64,000 nt of DNA from Mycobacterium sp. 1274756.6 (GCF_001668625.1 NZ_LZLJ01000050.1:31734-95733), one strand, 5' to 3'; shown: positions 49,640 through 60,416, counted from the stretch's first letter. Numbers and translations: made by a program. The notes: a model not told the origin generated them from the sequence alone.

Positions 49640-49712
49640 TGGAGCTAAGGGGACTCGAACCCCTGACCCCCACACTGCCAGTGTGGTGCGCTACCAGCTG
49701 CGCCATAGCCCC
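49640..49712 (-). tRNA. tRNA-Ala(GGC)
   Basis: A 73-nucleotide cloverleaf: acceptor GGGGCTA pairs with TAGCTCC, the anticodon stem CCACA/TGTGG encloses CTGGCAG, giving anticodon GGC for alanine, and the T arm AGGGG-TTCGAGT-CCCCT is canonical. The 3' CCA is not encoded. It lies alone between the small membrane ORF and the MFS gene. Confidence 0.95.
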
Positions 49713-49769
49713 GTGCAGTCGTGCCCATCGAAGTTACACCACCGCCATTCCTACCTTCAAAACGGCTGG

Positions 49770-51031
49770 TCACGGCAGCTCCTCGGAGCCCCGGGACCGC
49801 AGGATGCGCACCACCCGGGGCCGGACGGCCCCCGGCCGGGTCTCCGGCGCCAGCAGCCAGCCCAGCGACGCGAGCACCAGGATCGCCCCGGCCACGGTGA
49901 AGCTCCATTCGAAGGTGAGCCGCTCAGCGATCTGGCCGATCGCCACCGACCCGGTGATCACGCCCAGATCGGCCATCATCTGGAAGGTCGCGACCGCGGT
50001 TCCCGAGCGGGTCTCACTGCCCAGGATGTCGGCGACCGCGGCCTGCTGCGGCGCGCTGAACATCCCCGACGCGGCGCCGCTGAGGTAGGCGGCCAGCAAA
50101 AACAGCGGCAGCGAGTGCGTCGTGCCCAGCAAGATGGTGGCGACCCCGGCGGCGGCCAGCCCGACGATCAGCGGCAGTCGCCGTCCGACCAGGTCCGACA
50201 GGTGTCCGCTGGGGATGACCGCGGAGATGTTGCCGATCGCGATCGTCGCCAGCGTCACCCCGGCCATGCCGGGGCCGCGGGCGAGCACCTCGGTGACGAA
50301 CAGCGGCACCAGCGCGATGCGCACCCCCAGCACCGACCAGCCGGTGGCGAAGTTGGACAGCAGCGCCGCCCGATACGCCGGCAGGCGCAGCGCTTCGCGC
50401 ACCGTGACGGCCGGTTCGCTCGACTCCGTGGCGGGTGCGGCCAGCCGCGAGTGCCGCAGGTTGATGAAGACCACCAGCGCGGCGGTGAGCACGGCGGCGC
50501 CGTAGATGACGAACGGGGCGCTGAGCCCCAGCCCGGCGGTGAGGCTGCCGATCACCGGCCCGCCGATCGACCCGAGCAGGAACGCGGTGGAGAACAGCCC
50601 GGCGATGCGGCCGCGGGCGCCGGGTGGGCTGATCCGGATCATCAGCCCCAGCGAGGAGATGAAGAACATCGTCGAGCCGACCCCGCCGATGGACCGGAAC
50701 AGCAGCAGCTGCCAGTAGGACTGCGCCACCGCGCACGCGGCGGTCGACACCGCCACGATCAGCAGCCCGCCGACGTAGACGCGCCGCTCTCCCAGGCGCT
50801 GCACCATCAGCCCGCTGACCGGCGCGAACAGCAGCCGCATCAGCGCGAACGCGGTGATGACGAAGGTGGTCGCGCCGATGCTGACCCCGAAGTGGCGGGC
50901 GTAGGCCGGCAGCACCGGCGACACCACCCCGTAGCCCAGCGCGATGATGACATTGGCGACCACCAGCACCCAGATCTCGCTGGGCAGCGGCTGCGAGCGC
51001 CGCTCCCCGCGCGGCCGTCGAGCGGTGGAGG

Positions 51032-51035
<4 letters not shown>
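49770..51035 (-). CDS. Major facilitator superfamily transporter (drug-efflux type)
   Basis: A 421-residue, 12-helix MFS protein with the loop 2-3 motif [16 protein letters not shown] (a variant of the GxLaDrxGrr signature) and motif C-like [11 protein letters not shown] in helix 5, typical of proton-driven exporters. GTG start overlaps the phosphoglucomutase stop by four bases (GTGA), so both are in one transcript. Substrate not predictable. Confidence 0.82.
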
Positions 51036-52663
<1,628 letters not shown>

Positions 52664-52715
52664 GGTTTCATTCTGCGATACCGTGCCTGCGCAACCCAGC
52701 GATCGGAAGGCATCC

Positions 52716-53114
52716 GTGGTGGGCCATGACAGCCGTGAACTGGCCGCCGTCTTCGCCGGCGGCGCGCTGGGCGCCGGTGCCCGCGCCGCGCTGGAGGTCT
52801 GGGTCGCTCCCGATCCGGGGTCTTGGCCGTGGCCGACGTTCGCGGTCAACATCCTCGGCGCGTTCCTGCTGGGCTACTTCACCACCCGGCTCTTGGAACG
52901 GCTGCCGGTGTCGGCCTACCGGCGCCCACTGCTGGGCACCGGGCTCTGCGGCGGGTTGACCACGTTCTCCACGATGCAGGTCGAGACGCTGGCGATGCTG
53001 CAGCACCAGCGTTGGGCGTTGGCCGCCGGCTACACCGCGGCCAGCCTGGCCGCGGGGCTGGTGGCGGTGCAGGTGGCCACCGCGTTGGTGCGCCGGGTGC
53101 GGGTCCGCCGATGA
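52716..53114 (+). CDS. crcB: Fluoride channel subunit CrcB (first of a pair)
   Basis: A 132-residue four-helix Fluc protein. NILGAFLLG and the [12 protein letters not shown] segment (central Thr/Phe pore) are conserved. It would form a fluoride-export dimer, probably heteromeric with the next gene. The GTG at 52716 has GGAAGG five bases upstream; an adjacent GTG at 52719 is possible. Overlaps the second crcB by four bases. No fluoride riboswitch is seen before it. Confidence 0.9.
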   Translation: MVGHDSRELAAVFAGGALGAGARAALEVWVAPDPGSWPWPTFAVNILGAFLLGYFTTRLLERLPVSAYRRPLLGTGLCGGLTTFSTMQVETLAMLQHQRWALAAGYTAASLAAGLVAVQVATALVRRVRVRR

Positions 53115-53470
53115 TGCTGTGGGTGGGGGTGCTGGCGGCCGGCGGCATCGGGGCGGTGCTGCGGTTCCTGGTCGACCGGGCGGTGGCCCGTCGGGCGGCG
53201 CGCGCCTTTCCGTTCGGCACGCTGGTGGTCAACCTCAGCGGCGCGATGCTGCTGGGGCTGCTCAGCGGCCTGACGCTCAGCCCGCAGGTGGGATTGCTGG
53301 TCGGCACCGCGCTGGTGGGCTCCTACACCACGTTCTCGACGTGGATGCTGGAGACCCAGCGACTCGCCGAGGAGCGCCAGTTCGCGCCGGCGGCCCTCAA
53401 CATCGGTGTCTCAGTGGTGCTCGGGTTGGCCGCCGCGGTGCTGGGGGAACACCTCGCGGGTTGGCTGTGA
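53111..53470 (+). CDS. crcB: Fluoride channel subunit CrcB (second of a pair)
   Basis: A 119-residue Fluc-family protein with the central NLSGAMLLG and [12 protein letters not shown] motifs. ATG 53111 overlaps the preceding crcB stop (ATGA), indicating translational coupling and a heterodimeric channel, as in other Gram-positive double-gene Fluc systems. A longer frame starting at 52823 lies inside the first crcB. Confidence 0.9.
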   Translation: MMLWVGVLAAGGIGAVLRFLVDRAVARRAARAFPFGTLVVNLSGAMLLGLLSGLTLSPQVGLLVGTALVGSYTTFSTWMLETQRLAEERQFAPAALNIGVSVVLGLAAAVLGEHLAGWL

Positions 53471-53540
53471 GTCGCCCGCAGCGGGAAGGGTCCGGGAGCG
53501 CGGCGGGTTGGCCCACAACAGAGACGGCGGAGGGAGCGAG

Positions 53541-54041
53541 ATGACGACCGAAAGCGGCCAGATGCCGGCGGCGGTGACCCGGTTGTGGGATCGGCGGGCG
53601 GTGTTCCTGCCGTTCGCGTTGGCCGGGCTGACCGCGGTGCTGGCCGGCGGGATCGTCGCCGCGGTCATCGCGGCGCCGGCGCCCACCCGGCACGGCACCT
53701 GGGCGGCCGCCTACCTGGTGCTGGTGCTCGGCCTGAGCCAGCTGGCGCTGGGGGCCGGTCAGGCGCTGCTGGCCGCCGCCGCCCCGTCGGCGCGGTACAC
53801 GGCGGTGACCGCGACGCTGTTCAACGTCGCCAACCTCGGGGTGATCGCCGGGGTGCTCAGCGACCGGGCCGCGGTGCTCGATGCCGGGTCCGCGCTGCTG
53901 TTCGTGGCGTTGGGGTTCTTTCTCTACGGCGTGCGGCGCAGCGACGGGCCACGCTGGCCGCTGTTCGCCTACCGCGGCGTGCTCATCGTGCTCGCGGTCA
54001 GCATCCCGATCGGGCTGCTGGTCACCACCGTGGCGCGGTGA
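53541..54041 (+). CDS. Small multi-pass membrane protein
   Basis: A 166-residue protein with about five hydrophobic helices (LPFALAGLTAVLAGGIVAAVI, AAYLVLVLGLSQLALGAGQALLAA, ATLFNVANLGVIAGVL, LLFVALGFFLYGV, GVLIVLAVSIPIGLLVTTV). GGAGGG precedes the ATG. No family is recognised. It follows the crcB pair on the same strand at 70 bases, but a role in fluoride export is only a possibility. Confidence 0.7.
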   Translation: MTTESGQMPAAVTRLWDRRAVFLPFALAGLTAVLAGGIVAAVIAAPAPTRHGTWAAAYLVLVLGLSQLALGAGQALLAAAAPSARYTAVTATLFNVANLGVIAGVLSDRAAVLDAGSALLFVALGFFLYGVRRSDGPRWPLFAYRGVLIVLAVSIPIGLLVTTVAR

Positions 54042-54044
54042 GCG

Positions 54045-54407
54045 TCAGCGGTCCAGCAACTCGGCCAACACCGCGGCCTGGCTACCCGCCAGATCACGGG
54101 TGGCGGTCACCAGCGTCGCCGCACCGGATCCGATGAGCCTGCGCAGTTCGGCGACGGCGGCTTGGCCGTCGGCGGTGCTCAGTTCCCGGTGGTAGCGGGT
54201 GACGAACTCGTCGAATCGCTCCGGGCGGTGGCCATACCAGTGCCGCAGTTCGTTTGACGGTGCCGCGTCTTTGAACCAGTGCCCGACTCGCGGGTCGTCT
54301 TTGCGGAATCCGCGCGGCCACACCCGGTCGACGAGAATCCGCACGCCGTCGTCGTCGCTCGGATCGTCGTAGACCCGCGCCACCCGAATCCGGTTCGCGG
54401 CGCCCAT
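54045..54407 (-). CDS. DUF488-family protein (Rv3073c-like)
   Basis: A 120-residue soluble protein with DUF488 hallmarks RILVDRVWPRGF and WFKDAAPSNELRHWYGH, and a C-terminal TATRDL. Function unknown. Position after the crcB pair is the same as Rv3073c. Its 3' end faces the membrane-protein gene with three bases between them. Confidence 0.85.
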   Translation of the reverse strand: MGAANRIRVARVYDDPSDDDGVRILVDRVWPRGFRKDDPRVGHWFKDAAPSNELRHWYGHRPERFDEFVTRYHRELSTADGQAAVAELRRLIGSGAATLVTATRDLAGSQAAVLAELLDR

Positions 54408-54438
54408 GGTTTTCAGATTACTCGCGCACGCCGTGTCC

Positions 54439-55044
54439 TCAGGCGTATGCCGACCCCGGGTGGTAGCGCTTGACCCGACGCAGCGTGTTCTGGTCGGTGT
54501 GGTTCATCTGCTTACCGTCCATGGCGGCCAGTTTGAGCACCAGAGTCGAGGTGTAGCTGAAGGTTTCGTCGTCCTCGATGGTGAAGGTGCTGTCGAACGC
54601 GATGAGTTCGGCGCGCTCGGAGAGATACTCGTTCTGCAAGATGCCGTAGTTGGGGTCACCGGGGGTGGCGGTGAACTGCAGGGTCTTGTCCCGAGGCTCG
54701 GCTTGGCCGCCGGCGAGGATGGCGATGCCGCGGCCGAACACCACGTTGCGGATGACCACGCCGGTTTTCTTCTCCCACAACAGATATCCGACCTCATCGT
54801 GGAAGGGGTCCATGGCTTCCTCGCCGTGACGCCAGGCGGTCATCTCATACTTGAGACCCTCGATGACCTGCTGCCCGTTCTCCTGGATCGGGATGGGCTT
54901 GAACCACGCCCGCTCGAAATAGCTGGTCTGCGCGGTGCCGCCGTCCTTGTTGTGGAAGGAGAAGTCGACGCCGACATCACCCTCCCACTCGCCGACCAGC
55001 GGGGTCAGCGGCCCGAGTTTCTGCGGGCCCTGGATTTCGGTCAT
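54439..55044 (-). CDS. Nitrobindin/FABP-like beta-barrel protein
   Basis: A 201-residue protein with the lipocalin-like signature LVGEWEGDVGVDFSF (GxW near the N-terminus), an all-beta middle, and YERAW-type strands, as in the THAP4/nitrobindin-like family. Such proteins bind haem or a lipid in a beta-barrel; the haem histidine cannot be confirmed without alignment. A GGAGG-like site precedes ATG 55044, with a long but poor extension upstream. Last conserved gene before the ssrA-side island. Confidence 0.72.
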   Translation of the reverse strand: MTEIQGPQKLGPLTPLVGEWEGDVGVDFSFHNKDGGTAQTSYFERAWFKPIPIQENGQQVIEGLKYEMTAWRHGEEAMDPFHDEVGYLLWEKKTGVVIRNVVFGRGIAILAGGQAEPRDKTLQFTATPGDPNYGILQNEYLSERAELIAFDSTFTIEDDETFSYTSTLVLKLAAMDGKQMNHTDQNTLRRVKRYHPGSAYA

Positions 55045-55431
55045 GGCTGCATTCCTCCCGACGGTGGATGGGGTTCCATGCCGCCCGTGACCGGCAAACC
55101 ACGCTGACCTGAGCGGGACCGCCCTCGCCAAGCCGCGCCAACCGCGAGTGACACGAACCGAGATGGTAGTCGGCGGCGCGCGGCGCCGCGGGCGTTCCCG
55201 CAGACCCGGGTGGCCGTTCGTCAGCTGGCTGATCTGGCCGAGTCGGCGCTGCCGGGCCGTCCACTCGACCGGCAACGCCATCTCGGCCACCTCAGCTGAA
55301 CAGAACGGGCAAAAGAGAACGTCGTCGTGTCGCGCCGTCGTCTCGACTCTCCTACGCTCGCTGTGTCACCAAGCGTCGGGCAGTAACCCCGCAGGTGCGC
55401 GTCAGAATCGTGACTGTGATAGCAGCCCGTC
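55045..55431. other. 387-base region without a gene
   Basis: Contains the nitrobindin-like promoter side and the 3' end of the phosphoribosyltransferase gene. No ORF with coding quality, tRNA or clear hairpin was found. It marks the left edge of the island; no copy of the ssrA 3' end is present. Confidence 0.5.
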
Positions 55432-56259
55432 TCACGTGTGCCGGAGGCGGCACTGGCGTGTGCCCACGAAGCACGCGAACGGGTCGTACGGCGCGACGGT
55501 GACCTTCTTCAACAGCGGGATATCAGAGTCCCGGTCCCAGCTGAGCCACCGCGCGATGCACAGCCCAGTGACCGACGCGGCCCCCGCGGCCTTGAGCGCG
55601 GCGGCCGCGGACTGCACCGACGTGCCGGTCGTCCAGGTGTCGTCGACCAGGAGAACCCTCTTCCCCTCGACACTGGGCCTCCACATGTCGGATACCGCGA
55701 ACCGGCCAGCGTTGGCGATGCGCGAAACGTCCACCGGACCGGGTTCGAGGACCACGCGCTTGATCTTGTGCGGGCCTTCGGTGGCGGGGTCGTCCTCAGC
55801 GAGCCGCGCCACGTTGCGTGCGATGGCGGCGACGGGGTGCAGCCCTTCACGCGGTGTCCGCGACGGCACGAACGCGGCGGCGTCCCACCCGCCGTCAGCG
55901 ACACGCATGCAGTCATCGTGGATCCAGGTCACGACGAACATCAGCTCGTGCAGGTGTTCCACACAGAGCGCGGTGGGAGGGATCTCCTTATAGAGGCGCA
56001 TCGTCTGCGCGCTCTGCGACCAGCCGCCGGGGTTGCGTCCGTCGGCGTACGCGACGAAGAACGTGTGATCGCACGTCGCCCCGCCGAGTGTCTCCGCGGT
56101 GGACTGGCACCGGGGGCACGCGTCGGAGTCCTGCGCGGGCCCGCGGCAGACACGGCAGATGCCGGGACTCACCGCAGCGATGTTGTGGAAGTAAGAGACC
56201 TTGCCCATCGCGACGGAAATCTCGTGGCGCAGTGCCGCGTCCGCCTCCCAGTCGGTCAC
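55432..56259 (-). CDS. Phosphoribosyltransferase (ComF-like) with zinc-ribbon, partner of the DprA-like gene
   Basis: A 275-residue protein. Residues 35-53 (CRVCRGPAQDSDACPRC) form a zinc ribbon, and the C-terminal half has the type I PRTase PRPP loop RVLLVDDTWTTGTSVQSAA with the two acidic residues. It could act on a nucleobase or nucleotide using PRPP. GTG 56259 overlaps the DprA-like stop by four bases, so the two are co-translated. ComF is the competence-linked PRTase, but that protein usually pairs with ComFA; here the partner is DprA-like. Confidence 0.75.
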   Translation of the reverse strand: MTDWEADAALRHEISVAMGKVSYFHNIAAVSPGICRVCRGPAQDSDACPRCQSTAETLGGATCDHTFFVAYADGRNPGGWSQSAQTMRLYKEIPPTALCVEHLHELMFVVTWIHDDCMRVADGGWDAAAFVPSRTPREGLHPVAAIARNVARLAEDDPATEGPHKIKRVVLEPGPVDVSRIANAGRFAVSDMWRPSVEGKRVLLVDDTWTTGTSVQSAAAALKAAGAASVTGLCIARWLSWDRDSDIPLLKKVTVAPYDPFACFVGTRQCRLRHT

Positions 56260-57167
56260 CAGGCGGTGCCCACCGGCACCGGAGCCAGGTGGGATCGCAC
56301 TGTCTGATCCGCAGCCGCGATCTGTTCCAACTGTGCAACCGCTTCGCCAGCGGTGCTCACCACGAACACATCAGGGCGTTCGGCGAGGGTCCGCCCCCAC
56401 GACGTGCCCTCAGCTACGCCGCGATGCAACACGAGCCGCCGGCCGTGGGCTACGGCTTCCAAAGCTTGGTGCTTGGTTCCGGACTGCTCGGTCGCTTCGG
56501 CGATCACGGTCACCTGGACGTAGGCGCTCATCGTCCGATTGCGTGCGGGGAACGCCCACTTAGCCCCGGGGAATCCAGGAAGGAACTGAGTAAGCACCAG
56601 CCCGCGTTCCGCGACGGTCGCCTGCAGCTTCGCGTTGAGCGCCGGATACGCGCGGTCGATGCCGGTCCCGATGACGCCGACGACCCGACCGCCCAGCTCG
56701 ACAGCGGTGCTCATCGCTGCGGTATCGATACCTTCAGCGAGGCCGGAAACCACGGTGACGTCGTGTTCAACAAGGCCCTCGGCCGCACCCACCGCGAAGT
56801 CGAGCCCGCTGGCCGAAGCCTTCCGGGAGCCGACGATCGCCACGGAGTAGTCATCGTCGGCCATCGTTCCCGCTGCCATCATGAGCGCGGGTGGCCGCCG
56901 CGCAGCGCGGACCCGGTCCGGGTACTCAGGATCGAGGACGGTGAGTGTTTTCCAGCCGCGGACATCCCACTGCTCGATGTCCCGGGCGGCGGCGTCACGG
57001 TCCGGTTCGGTTCCTGGCACGGCCAGCAGCGTCGCGCCGACGTGTTCGTCCCACACCTGATCAGCGGAGCCGCTGTCGAGCAGGGCTTCACCGAGGCTGG
57101 CCATCGTTATCGTCTTCGGCATGTCTCGCAGCAGCGCCACGACGGTGGCAGCAGCTGAGTAAGCCAC
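56256..57167 (-). CDS. DprA/SMF-family protein
   Basis: A 303-residue protein. After an N-terminal helical part, the Rossmann-like SMF core is clear: VAIVGSRKAS, VSGLAEGIDTAAM, GVIGTGIDRAYPA and FPARNRTMSA match DprA motifs. The C-terminal winged helix of housekeeping DprA is missing. DprA binds single-stranded DNA and loads RecA; relatives in the SLOG group act as nucleotide sensors. GTG 57167 has GGAGGT at nine bases. Paired with a PRTase, it could be a defence or nucleic-acid-sensing unit; that is inference. Confidence 0.82.
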   Translation of the reverse strand: MAYSAAATVVALLRDMPKTITMASLGEALLDSGSADQVWDEHVGATLLAVPGTEPDRDAAARDIEQWDVRGWKTLTVLDPEYPDRVRAARRPPALMMAAGTMADDDYSVAIVGSRKASASGLDFAVGAAEGLVEHDVTVVSGLAEGIDTAAMSTAVELGGRVVGVIGTGIDRAYPALNAKLQATVAERGLVLTQFLPGFPGAKWAFPARNRTMSAYVQVTVIAEATEQSGTKHQALEAVAHGRRLVLHRGVAEGTSWGRTLAERPDVFVVSTAGEAVAQLEQIAAADQTVRSHLAPVPVGTAW

Positions 57168-57355
57168 GAGTCCTGCACCTCCGTTCCTCTGATCTGCGCG
57201 TCTACTGCGAAGGCTAGTCCGCTGTGCGCGAGCCGCTACCTGGACACTCCGCCGACAAACCCGCAGCCTAGAGCTGGGGACCGACACGCTGGCGCTGGCC
57301 AGGTGCCGCCGTTGTGGGAAAGGGCGCTGCACGTCCTCCGCGTACCTCCCGCCTC

Positions 57356-57517
57356 ATGGACAAGAACGTAAAGAACCAGAGCTCTGCGCGACCCGACCCC
57401 AAGACTGTGTTCCCGGAGGTGGGCCAGGCTGCGCGAACACTGATGTACTGGCTGGCCTCAGCCCTTGCCTCCGACTTCGACGAGGCGCGCCGGCTGGCTG
57501 CACAGACCTGCACCTGA
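57356..57517 (+). CDS. Possible small protein (53 residues)
   Basis: A frame reading MDKNVKNQSSARPDPKTVFP then QAARTLMYWLASALASDFDEARRLAAQTC. Amino-acid composition is protein-like, with a helical C-terminal half. No ribosome site is visible and no family is recognised. It lies in the 395-base space between the DprA-like gene and the next gene; nothing else is seen there. Confidence 0.28.
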   Translation: MDKNVKNQSSARPDPKTVFPEVGQAARTLMYWLASALASDFDEARRLAAQTCT

Positions 57518-57562
57518 TGACCACGAACGTCGTGACCAGCAAAGCGAGCGACCATCGCCACG

Positions 57563-58519
57563 CTACGAGCTGAACAGCTCCGCGGACCACGCGGCGATCG
57601 TCGGTTCCAGCCGCTCGGGGACGTAGGAACCTTCCGGCCTGGCACCTCCGGGTGCCCTGGACGCCGTCTCGTACAGGCACACCGCGCACTCGGTCATGTT
57701 CAGCGCCACGCCCATCGCGTCGGCCAGCAGCGACCAGACGGTGCCGTCGCGGCTGTAGTCCGTCATCCACCGGTAGCCGTGGATGAAGCTGGAGCCGTAG
57801 GAGTAGAGGGACCGCGCGGACCGCTCCCTCCAGCCGACGTCGATCTCTTCCGTGTCGGGCATGTGTGCGTCGGCCCATTGCGCGGACTCTCGGACCATCG
57901 TGGTGAACGACGGCGGATTGTCGAAGCTGTACGCGTCCTTGGCCGCGGACAACATGAGGTTGAACTTGCGCCGGTGCTCGGCGTTCATGGTTCGGCGCTC
58001 CTGCGTGAACCGCTCACGTCGGCCGGCCTCGTTCTCGGCATCGATCACGAGGAATCGGCGCTGCTGCTCCATCTGCTCCATCTCCTCAGCCAGGCACCGT
58101 GCGAGGCGTATGTCGGGATCCGGATCCCTGAGCAGCCAGACCGTTAGCGCGGCGGACTCCAGCGCTACGCGGCACAGGTTAATGACCTCCAAGATGTGCG
58201 GCTGCTGATGCGTGAGGCGACGGGCCACCAGAATCCCGACAGTGTTCAGGTTCCCGACAGCGGCAATGACGGGGAAAAGCGCGTGCCCGGTGACGGCTGC
58301 GAGTCCCGGCAACGTGATCGGGTACGCGGCTGCGAAGGCGGCATCATCGGCGGCGAGAGCGCTCCCCTCGTCGGCGGTGTGCGGGTGCAGCCCCCATTCG
58401 TACAGGTCACCGCACCGCTGGCCCCGCTCGTCGATGTAGCTGAGGACACCGTTGTGCCTGATGTTCATCAGCGCCTCAAGCAGCGACTGCTCTGGCGGCG
58501 GGATGTTCGGAGTGGTCAT
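57563..58519 (-). CDS. Hypothetical helical protein of the island
   Basis: A 318-residue protein predicted to be mostly alpha-helical. The middle (about 85-230) has charged helices (EEMEQMEQQRRF...), and the C-terminal part has SYGSSFIHGYRWMTDYS, a histidine-containing motif, followed by a hydrophobic helix and VCLYETAS. No domain is recognised. It is upstream of and co-directional with the DprA-PRTase pair at 395 bases, so it may belong to the same unit. Not found in the corresponding M. tuberculosis locus. Confidence 0.6.
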   Translation of the reverse strand: MTTPNIPPPEQSLLEALMNIRHNGVLSYIDERGQRCGDLYEWGLHPHTADEGSALAADDAAFAAAYPITLPGLAAVTGHALFPVIAAVGNLNTVGILVARRLTHQQPHILEVINLCRVALESAALTVWLLRDPDPDIRLARCLAEEMEQMEQQRRFLVIDAENEAGRRERFTQERRTMNAEHRRKFNLMLSAAKDAYSFDNPPSFTTMVRESAQWADAHMPDTEEIDVGWRERSARSLYSYGSSFIHGYRWMTDYSRDGTVWSLLADAMGVALNMTECAVCLYETASRAPGGARPEGSYVPERLEPTIAAWSAELFSS

Positions 58520-58842
58520 GGGGTAACGGTAGGCGGCCGCTACGACATACTCGGCTGCAGAATACTCACCAGCCAGTCACCCAGACACAGGTGCGTCTTC
58601 TTGCGCGCCCACTCCGGTTTACCTTCGACCAGCATGTGCGCCGAAGGGCCAAGCCAACGGGAGACCCCTGCACACGTGAGTTGCGGCCTCCGGCGAATCA
58701 CTCCCCCCGCGTCCCCGCCGATCTCGCGTAACGAGTTCGATTGCGGACCGCTCGGTGCCGGAATCGGGTTGCGTCCACCAGAGTGGTGTACGAGTCGGGA
58801 CCTGATCTTGGTGACCGGCGTGTCGTAGCCAAATGATTGAAG
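58520..58842. other. 323-base gap between the hypothetical gene and the IS element
   Basis: No gene, RNA or hairpin is recognised. Small frames here have no coding quality or start signal. The left inverted repeat of the IS begins at 58843. Confidence 0.4.
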
Positions 58843-58861
58843 GTCATCGCGTGATTCTTCG
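58843..58861 (+). repeat. Left terminal inverted repeat of the IS256-family element
   Basis: GTCATCGCGTGATTCTTCG; the right end reads GTCGTCGTGTGATTCTTCG on the opposite strand, matching 17 of 19 positions. Confidence 0.8.
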
Positions 58862-58901
58862 AGAGACCCGTCAAAGTCACTCGAGCAAAGGAATCAACGC
58901 G

Positions 58902-60137
58902 ATGACCGACGCCCACGATATCGACCTGCCGGCTGTGCTGGCTGAGCGACTCACCAGCGCCCACCCGGACGTGCTGCGCGAATTGTTGGCCACATTCATC
59001 CACACCCTGATGGGGGCAGAGGCCGATGCGTTGTGCGGGGCCGGCTATGGCCAGCGCACCGCTGAGCGCATCAACCAACGTAACGGCTACCGGCATCGCC
59101 GGTTCGATACCCGGGCGGGCAGCTTGGATCTGGCGATCCCGAAACTGCGGCAGGGCTCGTATTTTCCGGACTGGCTACTGGAGCGACGCAAACGCGCCGA
59201 ACGAGCGCTGACCACGGTGGTAGCCACCTGCTACTTGCTGGGAGTGTCCACCCGGCGCATGGACCGGCTCGTCGACACCCTCGGTATCGCTGGCCTGTCG
59301 AAATCACAGGTCTCGGTGATGGCCAAAGAACTCGACACCACGGTCGAGGCCTTCCGGACCCGTCCGCTCGATGGCGGGCCGTATACGTTCATGGCCGCTG
59401 ATGCCCTGGTCCTCAAAGTGCGCGAAGCGGGCCGGGTGGTCAATGTGCACGCCATGATCGCGGTGGGGGTCAATGCCGAGGGCTACCGCGAAATCCTCGG
59501 TGTTGACGTGACCACCGCCGAAGACGGCGCCGGCTGGTTGACCTTCCTGCGATCATTGACCGCCCGCGGCCTATCTGGGGTGCGGCTGGTCACCTCCGAT
59601 GCCCACGCAGGGTTAGTCGCCGCGATCGGCGCCACCTTGCCCGGCGCATCCTGGCAACGATGCCGAACCCACTACGCCACCAACCTGATGGCCCTCACCC
59701 CCAAAACGTCGTGGCCGTGGGTCAAGACACTGCTGCACTCGGTCTACGACCAACCTGACGCCGACTCCGTTGGCGCCCAGTACGACCGCATCATCGACGC
59801 CCTGGCCGACAAGCTGCCCAAAGTCGCCGACCACCTCGACACCGCGCGTCCTGACCTGCTGGCCTTCACCAGCTTTCCCAAGCAGATCTGGCGCCAGATC
59901 TGGTCCAACAACCCCCAAGAACGGCTCAACAAGGAAATCCGCCGGCGCACCGACGTAGTGGGCATCTTCCCCGATCGCGACGCCCTGATCCGCCTCGTCG
60001 GCGCCGTCCTCGCCGAACAACACGACGAATGGGTCGAATCCCGCCGCTACCTCGGCCTCGACGTCCTCAGCAAATCCCGCACCGACCAACACCCCACAAC
60101 CCAACAGGAGGACACCCCGGCAGAACTCACCGCCTAA
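58902..60137 (+). CDS. IS256-family transposase
   Basis: A 411-residue mutator-type transposase. An RNase-H-like DDE core is expected; the signature region EILGVDVTTAEDGAGWLTFLRSL, then ASWQRCRTHYATNL with the family C-x2-H and the later NNPQERLNKEIRRRTDVVGIFP (catalytic Glu) are present. ATG 58902 has AAAGG upstream; a longer frame starting at 58833 includes the inverted repeat and is not used. The frame is uninterrupted, so the element may still be active. Confidence 0.95.
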   Translation: MTDAHDIDLPAVLAERLTSAHPDVLRELLATFIHTLMGAEADALCGAGYGQRTAERINQRNGYRHRRFDTRAGSLDLAIPKLRQGSYFPDWLLERRKRAERALTTVVATCYLLGVSTRRMDRLVDTLGIAGLSKSQVSVMAKELDTTVEAFRTRPLDGGPYTFMAADALVLKVREAGRVVNVHAMIAVGVNAEGYREILGVDVTTAEDGAGWLTFLRSLTARGLSGVRLVTSDAHAGLVAAIGATLPGASWQRCRTHYATNLMALTPKTSWPWVKTLLHSVYDQPDADSVGAQYDRIIDALADKLPKVADHLDTARPDLLAFTSFPKQIWRQIWSNNPQERLNKEIRRRTDVVGIFPDRDALIRLVGAVLAEQHDEWVESRRYLGLDVLSKSRTDQHPTTQQEDTPAELTA

Positions 60138-60147
60138 ACCACCACAC

Positions 60148-60166
60148 CGAAGAATCACACGACGAC
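60148..60166 (-). repeat. Right terminal inverted repeat of the IS256-family element
   Basis: Complement of the left end over 17 of 19 positions; the 10-base core TGATTCTTCG is identical. Located ten bases after the transposase stop. Confidence 0.8.
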
Positions 60167-60416
60167 GCCGTACACCACATCAGTGGACTTGACCCGGAAT
60201 CGAGGTGCCAGCGTCTGCAAAAACGACGACCACGGGTGCGACGCCACGCCGTCGGGAGCGCGGAGCACTTCGTGCGCATGTGCGCCTCTCTGCACCACGG
60301 CTATCCGCATGAAGAAACCTCCTTGCCGACTGTGCACCCACTGGTACTCCACGGGTTTGACACTTTTTCTCGTCGGCAAAGAGGTTCTCGATACGAAGCT
60401 GTCTGTACTTCGAAAG

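Larger units (their letters stand above)
58843..60166 (+). mobile_element. IS256-family insertion sequence
   Basis: About 1324 bases bounded by 19-base terminal inverted repeats (58843-58861 and 60148-60166, differing at two positions) and carrying one intact transposase. No clear 8-9-base target duplication is visible next to these ends, so either the true ends lie a few bases further out or the flanks have changed. It sits in the island near ssrA. Confidence 0.85.

Noticed and set aside
52664..52715. Fluoride riboswitch before the crcB pair
   Set aside because: The conserved GGnGAUGG and CUGAUG segments are not present and the space is only 52 bases.
60155..60379. Short frames between the IS and ssrA as genes
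   Set aside because: No ribosome site, no domain and they overlap tmRNA-flanking sequence; composition does not support coding.
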